Shown: positions 23,627 to 36,735, numbered from the stretch's first letter. The stretch is DNA of 64,000 nt from Zoroaster sp. YZ-2022 (GCA_029582265.1 CM055822.1:4151057-4215056), one strand, 5' to 3'. The notes: a model not told the origin generated them from the letters alone. Translations and numbers: made by a program.

Positions 23627-23848
23627 ATTATCAAATAACTCAATAAATGAGTTTACTCTAGACACGTTTGGTATGCACGGTAGGACAGTAAATTATTAGT
23701 ATGATTCGGCTTGAGTCATCTTTACAAATCTTAAAAATTATATATGTGTACACATGTATATGTTTCTCAGTAAATTAATGCAAACAAACATTTGTGTAGA
23801 TCAAAACCTTGGACGCGTCAAACGAGTTGTCGGTGATTTCTTGAGTAA

Positions 23849-25419
23849 TTGTACCGGTATATTCATTAGTGGACCCTTTCATTATGTTTATCCTTTCGCG
23901 GGCAACATGTTTGGACACGTCAAACGGTTAATTGTTACGTATTTCAGACAGCCCGCATATTGTTGATACGTGACGTCACGATTTATTGACGATACTGTCT
24001 AAGCGATTTACACTCCTCGAAATCCATTACTTTCACCCATCCAACCTCTTTTTGTGCATATTTCTTGTAAAGTCATTCACATAATCACACCGTACAGTAT
24101 TCCGGCCTTACCATGAATATTATTCATTCCTTAAACACTTTTACAACTACAAAATAATCATCGCATAGTACACACCACAATCCATTATTGATCGTCACAT
24201 CTCAAAAGGGCGAGTCATCGAACCCAGGATCCCATATTATTATTGCACATAGACGTAATATTGGCCAAATCCATTAACAAAAGAGACCCATTCACGTACG
24301 CTGTTATGTAACCGCACGGTAATTGATAGATGATGACCTCCTCAAATTCCCTCCTCAAAATATTAATTAGTTAGGCCTAAATCCAACCTTCTGATTGGTC
24401 GAGAGGCCCAAAAATCAATAAAACATAACCTGGTCAGACGGGTAGTACTGAATAATTCATTTTTACAAATAATAATATTAATACAGATTTTTTACTTAAA
24501 ATGTACTTTACATGCTGAAATACCTGAAATGATAAATGGACTTCTACAAGAAAACAAAAATAGAGAAGTAAATAAAACACATTGGGTATTATAGTAGGCA
24601 CAGCATTTTATACATAAATTATTAAGTCAAATATACCCAAAAATATAATTGTCATAATTCTTCTTGGTCTGTGCCATGAGAATCTCCTGGTTGGTGACAC
24701 ATGTATATTTCACATGTATTCACATGTATTTTTATACAGTACTACTCATCCCCCTGTATATCGATAAACCACTCAGTGCCCAAACACTGTACTACTACTA
24801 CACTAAATGGCTCAAGAGTTTATCGATCGAAAGGATTAATACGGATGTCTAGTGTCTATATGCCCATCAACTTGTACAACATACATTTCAATGATCCAAT
24901 ATACACGCATTTTGGAATACAGCCATCAAGTACATGTAGTTTGATTTTAAAACTGTTTTTGGGGTAGGTTTAAGAGACCTTCATTGGATATATACAGCTT
25001 TTCTGCACTGCTGATACATCTACACCAAGGACTTTGCACCAACGACTATCCGTATAACTTGTCTTAAACGTGGCCGGGCTGCCGAGACGCTGCTGCAGTG
25101 GCTGCCTATGCCTGTATATCAGGTAATGTGCACACAATGGAGACGCCGATGGTGTGGAACTGGTCAGTGTTTAATATAAACAAAACTAAATCGGACGTGC
25201 GCCTGTATACAGATAACAATAGCCAAGTCCTTCGTCCATAGACGTGTCCTAACACGAACTGCCGTTGCGCAACTTGTACGTATGTAAGTAGACTGTCCCA
25301 CTCTGTTTTGATACGTAAACGGGGTTTGTAACTGGTGATTTTGGGGAACTAGACTTGGGAAAAGACCCTCAGTTGCGATGACTGATTGCATTTATAGGAA
25401 TGATCCATTCACGTTTGTA

Positions 25420-25501
<82 letters not shown>

Positions 25502-25827
25502 GGTTATACATAGGACTTTATGTATGTATTTATTATTATTTTATGAAGGATCTTTTAAACTTACAATAAGTATATAATTTTATTTTTATGAAGGACCTTT
25601 AAACTTACATACCATAATATTATAATAACCCTTATAATAAAAATCATAAATATAACAAGTATTACGAAATATTACGTCCCTCACACATTTTTAATCACCC
25701 CTACAGTAAAAATGGTTCAGTCCACCGGCTCCTCAAATGATGTTTTTTAGGCATCACGTGACCCAAATCCGGCCTTCTGATTGGTCGAGAGGCCCCAAAA
25801 ACAAGCGGAATTACCTGGTCAGACCCT
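23849..25827 (-). repeat. Terminal repeat of element B with internal deletion
   Basis: Runs from the inner end (TTGTACCGG) to the terminus at 25,827 and has the empty Penelope site. At 23,988-23,991 (GACG) it jumps 1,364 bp relative to the copy at 15,356-16,720. The 4-bp microhomology GACG marks the joint. It is otherwise like the right arm of element A. Confidence 0.8.
25421..25498. repeat. (AT)n microsatellite, about 78 bp
   Basis: AT tract within the terminal repeat. Confidence 0.97.
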
Positions 25828-26044
25828 CTGCATACAGATAACAATAGCCAAGTCCTTCGTCCATAGACGTGTCCTAACACGAACTGGCTGTTGCGCAACT
25901 TGTACGTATGTAAGTAGACTGTCCCACTCTGTTTTGATACGTAAACGGGATTTGTAACTGGTGATTTTGGGAACTAGACTTGGGAAAAGACCCTCAGTTG
26001 CGATGACTGATTGCATTTATAGGAATGATCCATTCACGTTTGTA

Positions 26045-26092
<48 letters not shown>

Positions 26093-26422
26093 GGTTATAC
26101 ATAGGACTTTATGTATGTATTTATTATTATTTTATGAAGGATCTTTTTAAACTTACAATAAGTATATAATTTTATTTTATGAAGGACCTTTTAAACTTAC
26201 ATACCATAATATTATAATAACCCTTATAATAAAAATCATAAATATAACAAGTATTACGAAATATTACGTCCCTCACACATTTTTAATCACCCCTACAGTA
26301 AAAAATGGTTCAGTCCACCGGCTCCTCAAATGATGTTTTTTTAGGCATCACGTGACCTAAATCCGGCCTTCTGATTGGTCGAGAGGCCCCAAAAAACAAG
26401 CGGAATTACCTGGTCAGACCCT
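25828..26422 (-). mobile_element. Truncated nested outer end of a PolB element
   Basis: Inverted counterpart of 3,393-4,034 with the same two junctions. It includes an (AT)n tract at about 26,046-26,090 and ends at CCTGGTCAGACCCT next to TTCGCG. Confidence 0.7.
26046..26090. repeat. (AT)n microsatellite, about 45 bp
   Basis: Shortest of the six AT tracts. Confidence 0.97.
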
Positions 26423-26577
26423 TTCGCGGGCAACATGTTTGGACACGTCAAACGGTTAATTGTTAGGTAAAACTTGTAGCTTTGCATGGTGAGGATGATA
26501 AGTAAGACTAATTGCGGTGACACCATGTGGAATCTCAATTGAGTAGTAATTAGTTCTGAAAAGAACTGGGGGTACAA

Positions 26578-26614
26578 CTCGACGTTTCGATCAGTATGCT
26601 CTGATCGTCCTCAG
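26578..26614 (-). ncRNA. Hammerhead-like motif, Penelope copy 3
   Basis: Identical core and hairpin to the motif at 3,201-3,237. Confidence 0.5.
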
Positions 26615-26823
26615 GAGAATGCCGGACTCTGGAAAATGCTGCTGCTTAAGTAGGCTGCTGGAGGATCATCCCATGAATGGATGCTGGAGGATTAGTTCGT
26701 TGAGGCGCGCAGGCGGGAAACTGTGAGACTATGAGACTAGGATCCTAGGGGTTGGGGGAGAGGAGTGTGTGCTCACTGAACTGAATCAGTTGTTAACAAG
26801 CACAGGGAAGGAGGGTGGTTGAC

Positions 26824-27486
26824 TTAGGATATAGGGGATCCCTCAGTCTGGGTGGGTTATGGACTTTGGATATAGAAGATCCTTCAGTCTGTAGTATAGG
26901 TCGCCAAATGTCGCTGATGAAGAAACCGATGTCATGTGGCACAGTGTCGTGTTTGACGATCTCGATGGCCTCTCTGATGCGTCTGGGGTGCCATGCGTCG
27001 ATGGGTGTGATGAGTTGGGCTGCCTGCCAGTCGATTTGGTGGTCCTTGATGTGCGAGTGCTTGACGATGGCGGACTTCTCGAAATCTCCTCTGCGGCCGT
27101 GTGCTCGGTGTTCCTTCAATCTGATGGGGAGGTTGCGTTTTGTTTCGCCGATGTACACCTTACCGCACTCACAGGGGATCCGGTAGACTCCCGCTCTGTT
27201 GTTTGGGTCCGGTTTGTCCTTGTGGGTATGTAGAAGTCCTTGGAGTTTGCTGGGGCTGAGTGGAACACATCGATGCCTGCTTGTCGGAGGATGCGTTGTA
27301 GTTTGTGAGACGTCGAACCTAGATAGGGGAGACAAGCAGAGAGGTTAGATCACTTACCTTGCTTTTGGAGTTTGGAACCGGCTTCGCTGTGCTGATCTTG
27401 TTGTGATTGTAACCGTTGCGTTTGAGGGTAGTTCGGATGTGCTGTAGTTCCTTGGGAAGGCTGTCCTTGTCACAAATGTTGTAGGC
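26824..27486 (-). pseudogene. Penelope-like endonuclease fragment, copy 3, frameshifted
   Basis: Same region as the open fragments at 2,329-2,994 and 14,627-15,292, but with single-base losses near 26,850, 27,253 and 27,343, so the frame is broken. One long frame (26,793-27,335) still spans the GIY-YIG core (GVY...VYIGETKRN). Stretches of foreign frame lie on both sides of it. Confidence 0.75.
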
Positions 27487-30250
27487 GCGTTAATTGTTAC
27501 GTATTTCAGACAGCCCGCATATTGTTGATACGTGACGTCACGATTTATTGACGGGCAACAATGTTTGTACACGATGAATAGTGGGAATCCCATTATATAT
27601 AGTACCTCATTGCATCATAACACAGGTCATTGTTATGTGCATTGACCCGCTCGAACGGTGGGTCCAAACTCTGTGATTGCCTCATGATTAACACGGCATT
27701 CTCTATGTAGAAACATTATAGGGTGTTTGGGCGTGACTACGTATACGCAAAATAACTAAGTGTCAATGGGAGAAGTATGGTTTGAAAAGATGAAATACTG
27801 CAGCTTTAAGGGTAACGATTTGTCATTGCTAAGAAAATGAGACGTCTGAACGGTAATGTTATGGTAAATTCACAAATTTGTTGGAGTTACTAGCCTCCCA
27901 CTCCTCTTAATTGAATTCCCGCTGTTAGTGGTTGTTAATGATCACATTTTTCACGCGTTATACCCTGCCCTGAACATTTCTTGCGCCTACCTCGTCCCCT
28001 CAACGTTTCTCACGCATATCCCTCCCCTTTATCGACTGTTTTGACCGTGAGACATTGTAGGCCCACTCCCCTTTAGTTTATGTATGCTACGCATCCCACT
28101 CCCATTTAATTTGTGTATGCTACACATATGATAGCCTTTTAATGATTGCACAAATTTTGTCGGTTCATTTGTGTTTTGTTTGGTCTGAAAATTTGACAAA
28201 AAGTTTGTTTGTCCTCATACAATTACCGTATTCTCCTTACAACAAAATGCCATTGTTACAAAAGCACACCATTTCATTTTCATAATATAGGCCTAATTAA
28301 ATTCAATAATAATTACACATGAACTCGGGCTAAACAATTGTCCATTCACCCCGGACACTGTTTTTAATGTTCAAGCATTCAGTGCCCACAAATGGATGCG
28401 GTCTTGATTCTTAACCTCATTGAGTTTTGCCATCAAGTTGTGATAATTATGTTTTTCAATCAATTAATAATTCTGTTTCATCAAGATTTCGACTCCATCC
28501 TTTGTTCATCCTACTCACTAATCCCTCATTAACAATTATATCTCATCAACGGATTTCGACTCCATATCCTTTGGTGAAAATGTATTCATGCGTGTGTGTG
28601 TTCATCGTCGTAACCATCAGACTCTTTATCCGCTTGAATAAATAGCACGTAGTACTAGTCACTTGAATTTATGTGAGAAAACGGTAAATACTTACCTACA
28701 ACAAAAACGTGGTTCACTCCATGATACAAAGTTCAGAAGTAGAAACAATGTTTAAAGACTCTACTGTATTTACTATTACATAAACATATAGCATTATTTA
28801 TATAGTTATGACTGGTGGCAAATATTGTACAATCAGAGGACTCCCAATTCCTTTATGAATATACAAAGTTGTATATCGATCGTATCCGGATTAATTACCT
28901 CCTGCAGAGACGATACTGTCTAAGCGATTTACACTCCTCGAAATCCATTACTTTCACCCATCCAACCTCCTTTTGTGCATATTTCTTGTAAAGTCATTCA
29001 CATAATCACACCGTACAGTATTCCGGCCTTACCATGAATATTATTCATTCCTTAAACACTTTTACAACTACAAAATAATCATCGCATAGTACACACCACA
29101 ATCCATTATTGATCGTCACATCTCAAAAGGGCGAGTCATCGAACCCAGGATCCCATATTATTGCACATAGACGTAATATTGGCCAAATCCATTAACAAAA
29201 GAGACCCATTCACGTACGCTGTTATGTAACCGCACGGTAATTGATAGATGATGACCTCCTCAAATTCCCTCCTCAAAATATTAATTAGTTAGGCCTAAAT
29301 CCAACCTTCTGATTGGTCGAGAGGCCCAAAAATCAATAAAACATAACCTGGTCAGACGGGTAGTACTGAATAATTCATTTTTACAAATAATAATATTAAT
29401 ACAGATTTTTAACTTAAAATGTACTTTACATGCTGAAATACCTGAAATGATAAATGGACTTCTACAAGAAAACAAAAATAGAGAAGTAAATAAAACACAT
29501 TGGGTATTATAGTAGGCACAGCATTTTATACATAAATTATTAAGTCAAATATACCCAAAAATATAATTGTCATAATTCTTCTTGGTCTGTGCCATGAGAA
29601 TCTCCTGGTTGGTGACACATGTATATTTCACATGTATTCACATGTATTTTTATACAGTACTACTCATCCCCTGTATATCGATAAACCACTCAGTGCCCAA
29701 ACACTGTACTACTACTACACTAAATGGCTCAAGAGTTTATCGATCGAAAGGATTAATACGGATGTCTAGTGTCTATATGCCCATCAACTTGTACAACATA
29801 CATTTCAATGATCCAATATACACGCATTTTGGAATACAGCCATCAAGTACATGTAGTTTGATTTTAAAACTGTTTTTGGGATAGGGTTTAAGAGACCGTC
29901 ATTGGATATATACAGCTTTTCTGCACTGCTGATACATCTACACCAAGGACTTTGCACCAACGACTATCCGTATAACTTGTCTTAAACGTGGCCGGGCTGC
30001 CGAGACGCTGCTGCAGTGGCTGCCTATGCCTGTATATCAGGTAATGTGCACACAATGGAGACGCCGATGGTGTGGAACTGGTCAGTGTTTAATATAAACA
30101 AAACTAAATCCGACGTGCGCCTGTATACAGATAACAATAGCCAAGTCCTTCGTCCATAGACGTGTCCTAACACGAACTGGCCGTTGCGCAACTTGTACGT
30201 ATGTAAGTAGACTGTCCCACTCTGTTTTGATACGTAAACGGGGTTTGTAA

Positions 30251-30729
30251 GGGTGCACCCCACTAAATAGTGAGGAATTCATGCGCCGAGCTATTTATCA
30301 TAAAGTGTATGCCCTCAAATTTTTCTGAAAAACAAAGATTTGAGGCCCATTCATTTGATGGATTGTGTAATAATGGCCCACTATCATAACCTGGGGGTCC
30401 TTGGCTTCCAACTGTGAGTATTTTGGACACACTAGGCCCTGAAAAAGTGGTCCTAATTTGATTTCAAGCGTAAGGCCTTTTTCCAAAATGGCTGCTTTTC
30501 AGTGTGGACGTTTTCACTACTGTAGAGGGTGGTTTTCATTGGGATGAGAATAACTCCCTGGAAACCTGGACTTTAGAAAGTAAATAGAGAAGAATATAAA
30601 AGGTTATATATCGATCAATATTTTTTCTTTTGGTTTTAAAACTGTGGGACTTCTAAGTATTTTTTAATGATTTTGAATATTTTGTATTTAGCACTGTTTA
30701 CTATGGCAGTTTATTTAGTGGGTGCATCC
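30251..30729 (+). mobile_element. MITE unit 1 of the composite transposon
   Basis: About 479 bp, closely matching unit 2. Its inner end (GGGTGCATCC) is slightly degenerate and is followed by TATA (30,730-30,733). Confidence 0.8.
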
Positions 30730-31704
30730 TATAGATTCAAAATGGCGTCGTCCATGGTTTGTTTTGATGGTGGATTTAAACGTGTGCTTTTTGTTTACAG
30801 TATCAGTAAGGCTGATAATAAATGAAAAATCTTTACACATTAAATTTTCCCATTCAATATCCTTGTATTTCAGGTCTTTATTGGATGAATACAGTACTGT
30901 TACAACAAAAAGGTATGTGGAATTGTGAAATTAATACCATAGTCTGCATGTGCTCTTTTTCGGCTATTGAAATTGTGCATTATCATTGGAAGTTGGTTGT
31001 TATTTGTTGTCTTTAATTAGTGTTACATGTGTGTTGCATTAGTAAAATTCACAAAACTATTACAAGTAGTTGTTTCTAAAATAGTACTGGTTCAGGAATG
31101 CATGCATTAATAATGAAGGTTTTGAAATTGTGTAACACTGATTGTACCATTCCCTGCCCCCTCTCCATCACCTATCAACTCTCTTTGCAAGGACCTGTAT
31201 ATACATGGGGGATGTATGCAGGGTTGGGGATGTTTTTCTTTGTGGTCTGTTTACCATGAAACAATTTACATTTTACATTTTCTTCTCAGCACATCATGTG
31301 AAGAAAGGCTCGTGATTTGCCCCCTCAGCGTATGATTCATTGTGTATGAGGCCCCATTTTCTGTCAACCTGGATCCGCCCCTAATAAGGTTAATTTTGTA
31401 AAACTGTCTGAAATTGCCTTTAGATAATATCTCAGATATTGTTTAAATATTCAAGGAGGAAACCAATTGTTATTTAAAGAAATTTTAAAGAAAACATTGC
31501 ACCTAAGAAATACAATAATGCATACACAATGCATGGTTATCCATTGCAAACTGCACAGAAACATCATAGACGAACCAATATGCTTAAAGCTGGCATTTTG
31601 CAGTGGATTAATATTTTTAAATTTTTTCAGAAACATGACCTCTGCAATATACTCGATGTCCTTAGTGTGTTCCCAAGTCAAATTGAAAAAATCATCTCTT
31701 TATA
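30730..31704. other. Passenger DNA inside the composite transposon
   Basis: 975 bp found nowhere else in the window, bounded by TATA at both edges. It holds an exon-like 39-nt stretch (30,874-30,912) between TTGTATTTCAG and AAAAG|GTATGTGG. It encodes no long protein. Confidence 0.5.
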
Positions 31705-32180
31705 GGGTGCACCCACTAAATAGTGAGGAATTCATGCGCCGAGCTGTTTATCATAAAGTGTATGTCCTCAAATGTTTCTGAAAAACAAAGATTTGAGGAC
31801 CATACATTTGATGGATTGTGTAAAAATGGCCCAATATCATAACCTGGGGGTTCTTGGCTTCCAACTGTATTTTGGATACACTAGGCCCTGATAAAGTGGT
31901 CCTAATTTGATTTCAAGCGTAAGGCCTTTTCCAAAATGGCTGCTTTTCAGTGTGGACGTTTTCACTACTGTAGAGGGTGGTTTTCATTGGGATGAGAATA
32001 ACTCCCTGGAAACCTGGACTTTAGAAAGTAAATAGAGAAGAATATAAAAGGTTATATATCGATCAATATTTTTTCTTTTGGTTTTAAAAACTGTGGGACT
32101 TCTAAGTATTTTTTAATGATTTTTGAATATTTTGTATTTAGCACTGTTTACTATGGCAGTTTATTTAGTGGGGTGCACCC
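31705..32180 (+). mobile_element. MITE unit 2 of the composite transposon
   Basis: About 476 bp, with both terminal inverted repeats intact, preceded by TATA (31,701-31,704) and followed by GTAA. Confidence 0.85.
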
Positions 32181-32272
32181 GTAACTGGTGATTTTGGGGA
32201 ACTAGACTTGGGAAAAGACCCTCAGTTGCGATGACTGATTGCATTTATAGGAATGATCCATTCACGTTTGTA

Positions 32273-32274
<2 letters not shown>

Positions 32275-32331
<57 letters not shown>
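32275..32331. repeat. (AT)n microsatellite, about 57 bp
   Basis: AT tract within the terminal repeat. Confidence 0.97.
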
Positions 32332-32334
<3 letters not shown>

Positions 32335-32659
32335 GGTTATACATAGGACTTTATATGTATTTATTATTATTTTATGAAGGATCTTTTAAACTTACAATAA
32401 GTATATAATTTTATTTTATGAAGGACCTTTAAACTTACATACCATAATATTATAATAACCCTTATAATAAAAATCATAAATATAAAAGTATTACGAAATA
32501 TTACGTCCTCACACATTTTTAATCACCCTACAGTAAAATGGTTCAGTCCACCGGCTCCTCAAATGATGTTTTTTTAGGCATCACGTGACCTAAATCCGGC
32601 CTTCTGATTGGTCGAGAGGCCCCAAAAAACAAGCGGAATTACCTGGTCAGACCCTCTGT

Positions 32660-34126
32660 ATGTGGTGGTATGTGGTGACATGTGCTGAACTGGACTACCC
32701 AATACAACTTCCATTTATCACTAAAGACAAATTAACGGCAGAGCGTTTCTTAGCCAGGGTTGAGCAAGTCCTGCAATCGTATGAACAATTTTCCATTGAT
32801 AGTAGTCTGGAGATCCACATCACACACGTGTCCATGCCGATGGGTGGGAAGATTCCCAAGAAACGTTACGTTAATCTGGAACGATTTCTGAAAGAGAAAG
32901 AGTGTATCATACAGATCAACAACAAAGACGACCTGTGCTGCGCTAGAGCCATAGTCACCGCAAAAGCTAACATTGATAAACATGAAAAATGGGAGGCCAT
33001 ACGTCATGGATGCAGTCTACAGAAAACACTGGCTGAAGATCTTCACCGGCAAGCGGGAGTGTCTAAAGGGCAGTGTGGTGTTGAAGAAATAAAAATGTTC
33101 CAGAATATACTTTCCGGTTATCAAATACTGGTTGTTTCAAAAGAACATTTCAAAGCTATTATCTATAGAGGTCCACCCTCTGACCAACGGATTTCCCTTT
33201 ACTTTCATCATGGGCACTATGACGTCATAACCAGTATGCCCGCCTTCCTCAATCGGAGTTATTTTTGCGTATCGTGTCTGAAAGGATACAATACGAAGAC
33301 GAATCATCGCTGCGAAAATAGCTGTAAGTTATGTTTCCAGGCGAATTGCATCGAGGAAGAGTGGATACACTGCAACGACTGTAATAGATCTTTCAAAAGC
33401 GCCTCGTGTTTCAAAAACCATCTGAAAGAAAACAGTCCTGGCAAGTCAGTATGCAAGACGCATTACAGGTGTCAGGCTTGCAGTCAGTTTGTAAGTCGAA
33501 GACGTCACCGAGGAAAAGAACACGTCTGCGGTGAAAAATACTGCACCACGTGTAAAGATTACGTACCCCAGGACCACTTATGTTATATGCAACCTGCTAC
33601 TCGTGTAACGCTAGGCAGCTCAACAAATGACGACACTGTAATGGAAGACACGTCCGGAGAATATGATAAAAGACATAAAGATGACGTATTACCCCCTTAT
33701 ATCTTCTTCGATTTTGAGTGTATGCAAGAAACAGGCACACATGAGCCAAATCTCTGTATCGCCCACAAAGTGTGCAGTCAATGTCTTGATCAGAAAGATG
33801 TAAAATCGTGCAAAAGATGCGGTGATCGCCAAAGCATATTCTATGGTCCAAACACTACTACTACTAGAGAGTTCTGCGAATGGTTGTTTAATGAGAGAAA
33901 TGTAGGCGCCATAGTTATTTGTCATAATTTCAAAGGATGTGACTCTTACTTCATTCTTCGTTACCTTTACGATAACGCCATCTTACCACAGGTCATCTTA
34001 AATGGCGCTAAAGTGATGAGCATCGAAGTTGGCGCCAATTACATGAAGTTCATCAATTCCATGAATTTTCTACCCATGGCGCTTTCTAAACTACCATATG
34101 CTTTTTGGACTCTGGGAATTGGCTAA
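32660..34126 (+). CDS. PolB N-terminal region with Exo I and Exo II, copy C
   Basis: 488 codons identical in style to the first part of copy B: Cys-rich region, IFFDFEC (Exo I), CHNFKGCDSYF (Exo II). The frame is lost at about 34,105, where TTTTTGGACTCTGGG replaces the normal sequence. Alone it lacks Exo III and every polymerase motif, so it cannot be a working polymerase. Confidence 0.75.
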   Translation: MWWYVVTCAELDYPIQLPFITKDKLTAERFLARVEQVLQSYEQFSIDSSLEIHITHVSMPMGGKIPKKRYVNLERFLKEKECIIQINNKDDLCCARAIVTAKANIDKHEKWEAIRHGCSLQKTLAEDLHRQAGVSKGQCGVEEIKMFQNILSGYQILVVSKEHFKAIIYRGPPSDQRISLYFHHGHYDVITSMPAFLNRSYFCVSCLKGYNTKTNHRCENSCKLCFQANCIEEEWIHCNDCNRSFKSASCFKNHLKENSPGKSVCKTHYRCQACSQFVSRRRHRGKEHVCGEKYCTTCKDYVPQDHLCYMQPATRVTLGSSTNDDTVMEDTSGEYDKRHKDDVLPPYIFFDFECMQETGTHEPNLCIAHKVCSQCLDQKDVKSCKRCGDRQSIFYGPNTTTTREFCEWLFNERNVGAIVICHNFKGCDSYFILRYLYDNAILPQVILNGAKVMSIEVGANYMKFINSMNFLPMALSKLPYAFWTLGIG

Positions 34127-36147
34127 GGGATATTTTCCACATTTCTTTAATACGAGTGCCAATCAAGACAAGGTATTGTCCCATTTGCCCGAAATGAAGT
34201 ACTACAACCCCGACAGCATGAAACCGACAGACAGGCAGAAATTGTAGATCTGGTATTATAAGCATCAGCGTGACTCTTTTGACTTCAAGCAGGAAATCAT
34301 CAACACTACTGTCAGTCAGATGTCGATATACTCCGTCGATGTTGTCTGCCCCTAGACCTTTTCATGAGCATGAGTGCAGATGACACCACCCCAGGTATTG
34401 ATCCGTTTCAGCACTGCATCACCATCGCCTCAGCATGTAATTTTGGGTGTACAGAACCAAATTTTGAACCCCATCAAGGGATTTCGGCCAAACGGAACAA
34501 AATCCATCAGCACTTCAAGGCCTCCCACCAAACTGGTCGATACATCCAGCACGCTGCTAATAATGGCGAAATGCACATCGGTAAATACAAAGCCGATGGC
34601 TTTTACATCGAAGATGGTGTGGAACCTGAGTTGAGTTCCATGGCTGTATCCATCACGGACACACTTGTATGGCTCAAAAGCACCTCTCAGCCAACTTACG
34701 ATGGAAGAACTGTACCAAAAGACCGTAGAGAAACGGCACTCGTCAATAGAGGATTCCGTTATATCGAAAATGGGAGTGTGACTTAATGTTGAACTAAAGC
34801 GGGATGCTGAGATGAATGCCTTTGTATCGGCTTTCGAGATGCCCACCGCTTGATCCACGTGACGCATTCTGCGGTGGACGCACCAATGCTACTAAACTCT
34901 TCTACGAAGGAGAAAAGATAAAATACGTGGATTTCACCAGCTTGTATCCATACCAACAAATATGGCAAATATCCGGTAGGGGTTAACGAGTACGAGGGGT
35001 CTGGTGAAGTGTAAGTACTTCCTCCGAAAAAGCTGTATCATCCTGTCATCCCCTATAAGGCATCCAGTCGTCTGATGCTCTCTATGTTCAAAGTGTGGCG
35101 AATCGCAGCAACAGTCTCCTGCCAACATACTGACGAAGAACGTGCTCTGACGGGGACGTGGGTCACCATGGAATTGCAGAAAGCACTCCAGATAGGCTAC
35201 AGAGTGTTGAATTTACGAAGTCTGGCATTTTGATGAAGTGTCTGTATGATCCTGATACAAAAGAGGAGGCTTATTCGCTTCCTACGTGAATGCTTTCCTC
35301 GTTGAAGCAGGAGGCCAGTGATTGGCCTCAGTGGTGCCAAACGACACAGCAAAAGCATCAATATATTAAACAGTATTTTGACAGGGAAGGAATTCATCTA
35401 AGTGGGACCACATCCAGAAAAATCCAGGTTTGAGGGCACTTGTAAAGTTGATGCTCAACAGCTTTTGGGGCAAGTTTGGACAGAGAACCAACATGACCAA
35501 AACAACGCACGTCACAGACCCGGCAGAATTCCTGGACCTCATGACCAGCGATGGCATAGACGTGAACAGTGTCAGTTTTATAAACGAGGAGATTGTTGAA
35601 GTCCAATGCAAAATACAGAAGACTTCGTTGAACCATCCGGACGCACCAACGTTGTCATCGCTGCCTATACTACGGCACACGCACGACTTAAGCTTACGAA
35701 CTGCTAGAGGGTCTCGGCCGTCGGGTATTGTATTACGACACGGATAGTGTAATACGTTAGTCGGGATGGAGACTGGGAGGAAAAGGGGAGTTTCTTAGGG
35801 GAGTTGACCAATGAAATTGATTCAAATAATCACATCATTGCATTTGTTTCTGGTGGAAAAACTATGCTTACAAGTTGGCCAAGCCTGATAGGGATGGATA
35901 CTTGACACATTGTAAAGTTAGAGGCATTACCTTGGTTATCGCAATCAATCTATTGTTAATTTTGACACGATGTTCCATGATTCCGCAAAGATGGTCCAAA
36001 TAAAGTTCAAGTGATAGATCCCTATAAAATATGCAGAAACAAGAAAATAATGAGTATAGAGACCAAAGAAGAAAAGAAAAACTATCGGGTGATTTACACG
36101 AAAAGGGTACAAATTGAAAATTTTGACACCGTTCCATACGGGTATTG
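32660..36147 (+). pseudogene. Family B DNA polymerase, copy C, heavily disrupted
   Basis: Third polymerase copy. Up to about 34,100 it appears identical to copy B, including the junction with the terminus. From there to the end, small insertions, losses and replacements occur every few tens of bases and break it into short frames. The exonuclease Exo III region, the Vsr-like block, motif A and motif C are all damaged. Motif B (KLMLNSFWGKFGQR, about 35,445-35,490) survives. The abrupt change from perfect to poor suggests low-quality consensus as much as real decay. Confidence 0.8.
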
Positions 36148-36637
36148 AGTCACCCATGCTCCATACACTATCCTTGTCGGAATAATACTCGTAGGTCTAC
36201 ATAATGATCATTTGTATTGAACAGTTACTTTGTATTTACATAATACTTACATCATTTTCTGAATGATTGCGTTCCATTAAATATTTTGACGAGAGTTGCG
36301 ATTTTTGCCACTGTTATTATTGAGTGTACAACATGATATAAAAAAAATAATGATTAACCATTGCTTGAGATTGCATTAATTGCATTTTGAGTTCTAAAAT
36401 ATACTTAGAAATAATACTTTACCTAATTATGCAAGATTTACTCATCAAAGGTAGGCAGGTCACTTTTTGCAGCAATAAACAAAATTAAATAAAAATGTGA
36501 CTTCAGTAATTCGGTAAAGGAAAATTATTTTCTCTTACATGTTTGAGGTTTATTAATTTGTTTAAAAAAAATATTTAAATTTTTTAAATATTATTTTAAC
36601 TTTGTTATTTATTTTAATTTGTATTTTATTTCATACT

Positions 36638-36735
36638 GGTCGAAACGTCGAGTTGTACCCCCAGTTCTTTTTAGAACTAATTACTACTCAATTGAGTTTA
36701 CACATGGTGTCAGCGAAATTAGTCTTACTTATTTT
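36638..36735 (+). repeat. Penelope 3'-end remnant, copy C
   Basis: Counterpart of 8,553-8,650 and 22,657-22,752, slightly decayed. Confidence 0.7.

Larger units (their letters stand above)
22169..23848. other. Non-coding flank of polymerase copy B
   Basis: Inverted counterpart of 7,447-9,133: AT-rich DNA with a Penelope remnant (about 22,657-22,752) and SINE copy B. No gene is supported. Confidence 0.7.
26466..27488 (-). mobile_element. 5'-truncated Penelope-like element, copy 3
   Basis: Same insertion and target duplication (26,455-26,465 and 27,489-27,499) as the other two copies. Confidence 0.85.
30251..32180. mobile_element. Composite DNA transposon with 19-bp TIRs and GTAA target duplication
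   Basis: The outer ends are perfect inverted repeats GGGTGCACCCCACTAAATA (30,251-30,269 and complement 32,162-32,180), flanked by GTAA on both sides (30,247-30,250; 32,181-32,184). The uninterrupted site GTTTGTAACTGG is present near 18,063 and 25,325. The unit consists of two direct copies of a roughly 480-bp MITE around 975 bp of other DNA. No transposase is present. Confidence 0.85.
27489..32655 (-). repeat. Terminal-repeat copy interrupted by a composite transposon
   Basis: Continuation of the terminal repeat from the Penelope site to the terminus at 32,655, as at 15,295-18,560. It is interrupted by a 1,930-bp insertion at 30,251-32,180. An (AT)n tract lies at about 32,275-32,331. It abuts polymerase copy C exactly as 18,560 abuts copy B. 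Confidence 0.8.
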
